A DNA stretch of 64,000 bases from JAWXUU01 sp044426085. Lineage in GTDB: Bacteria; Bacillota; Clostridia; Christensenellales; CAMQZB01. A program made the translations under genes and the position numbers. The stretch covers positions 1 to 64,000 of the forward strand of contig JAWXUU010000006.1 of NCBI GenBank assembly GCA_044426085.1. Reading direction: 5' to 3'. The notes beneath the pieces are model-generated. The model saw only the letters and a program-made list of their open reading frames with translations. It did no database searches and had not been told where the DNA came from. Of this stretch, positions 63,405 to 64,000 are shown piece by piece; within the stretch, counting starts at the first letter, position 1; every line of letters begins with the position of its first letter.

Positions 63405-64000
63405 TAGTTTCAATAGAAAACGGAAAATTTCATTATCTTGACAGGCTGATTTTGGACAGCGTGAATATCGCGCTTGACAATCACGACAAAATCGGGCTTA
63501 TCGGGGAAAACGGCGCGGGCAAAACCACCCTTATCAAGTTGATTTTAGGGAACTTGCAGTTTGACAGCGGAAGCATTTTCAAAAGAAACGGCATGAGCAT
63601 TGGATACTTGCCACAAAACGCAAGCTTTGATAGCGACAAGGATGTTTATTGCGAGATGCTTGAAGTTTTCGAAACGGACATTCAGCGTGAAAAATCACTT
63701 CGCGAAATGGAAGTTGAAATGGCGAAAATCGACCACGAGAGTGCGCAATATCGCGAGCTTACACGAAAATATTCGCAAACCGCGACACTGCTTGAGCAAA
63801 ACGACGGGTATAATTACGCATACAAAATCAACAAAATGCTACACGGCATGGGGTTTGAAAACTTCACACAGAAAATCGAAACGCTTTCTGGTGGCGAGAA
63901 AACTAGGCTTCTTTTATCAAAATTGCTGTTGCAAAACAACGACCTTTTGATACTTGACGAGCCGACAAACCACCTTGACCACGAAACGCTTTGCTTTTTG
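63401..64000 (+). CDS. ABC-F family ATPase, 5' part (truncated by window end)
   Basis: The visible 200 residues hold one complete ATPase motif set: Walker A GLIGENGAGKTTLIKLILGN near 33-52, signature LSGGEKTRLLLSKLL near 163 and Walker B LLILDEPTNHLDHETL near 185. Together with absence of membrane segments this indicates an ABC-F protein, the group that acts on ribosomes (translation factors or antibiotic-resistance proteins). Subgroup cannot be decided because the second domain is beyond the window. The start overlaps the ung stop. Confidence 0.92.
   Translation, partial: MIVSIENGKFHYLDRLILDSVNIALDNHDKIGLIGENGAGKTTLIKLILGNLQFDSGSIFKRNGMSIGYLPQNASFDSDKDVYCEMLEVFETDIQREKSLREMEVEMAKIDHESAQYRELTRKYSQTATLLEQNDGYNYAYKINKMLHGMGFENFTQKIETLSGGEKTRLLLSKLLLQNNDLLILDEPTNHLDHETLCFL

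Overview
The window comes from a low-GC, spore-forming anaerobe of the Bacillota, most likely a Clostridia-type lineage and possibly an uncultured gut organism. The evidence is a Firmicutes-order S10-spc-alpha ribosomal superoperon, type-Z rpsN, a YidC/Jag pair beside rpmH-rnpA-yidD, sporulation and germination genes (spmB, yyaC-like, a gerA-gerB-gerC operon, ricT), and oxygen-sensitive metabolism (pyruvate formate-lyase and its radical-SAM activase, a 2[4Fe-4S] ferredoxin, Rex, Pta). No tRNA, rRNA, CRISPR array, transposase or prophage gene was found.

Layout. 1-1270 holds hairpin-rich repeats. 1272-18034 (minus) is the ribosomal superoperon from rplQ back to rpsJ, with promoters ahead of rpsJ and rpmJ. 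18300-28700 (minus) holds lrp-rex, queT, then rsmI, trmN6, ferredoxin, ricT, holB, tmk and a yaaO-like decarboxylase, in the order known from Bacillus, plus an alpha/beta hydrolase. 29094-32830 (plus) is rpmH-rnpA-yidD-yidC-jag and a zinc-ribbon protein. 33040-39790 holds pfkA, a DUF3006 protein, a Cys-rich/membrane protein pair, a Veg-like protein, an XRE regulator between duplicated repeats, gapA and mazG. 39882-44469 (minus) is spmB and the pyruvate formate-lyase locus. 44937-51029 holds small and hypothetical genes, yyaC and pta. 51195-54395 (plus) is a lysine-riboswitch operon asd-dapA-dapB. 54803-60244 (minus) is the germinant-receptor operon and gltX. radC, an M20 dipeptidase, ung and a truncated ABC-F gene close the window.

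The most unusual gene finding is pyruvate formate-lyase split over two polypeptides: a 688-residue body with the catalytic Cys-Cys pair and a separate 79-residue glycyl-radical protein. Between them lies a 69-residue protein that resembles the start of the radical protein but lacks the radical glycine. The pfl promoter overlaps a near-consensus Rex operator and gapA has another upstream, so Rex, encoded in this window, may link NADH/NAD to fermentation.

The intergenic DNA is also unusual. At least three structured repeat families occur. One (called B here) has inverted ends made of AT heptamers, GTGGTA and a compensated hairpin, with variable cargo; one copy carries a promoter, tandem pseudoknot-like repeats and a terminator, like an orphan type III antitoxin RNA. 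A second (C) is a covarying long hairpin after rplQ, gapA and asd. Several genes end in a palindrome that contains the stop codon and an inverted copy of the last codons, and B or C elements often follow directly.
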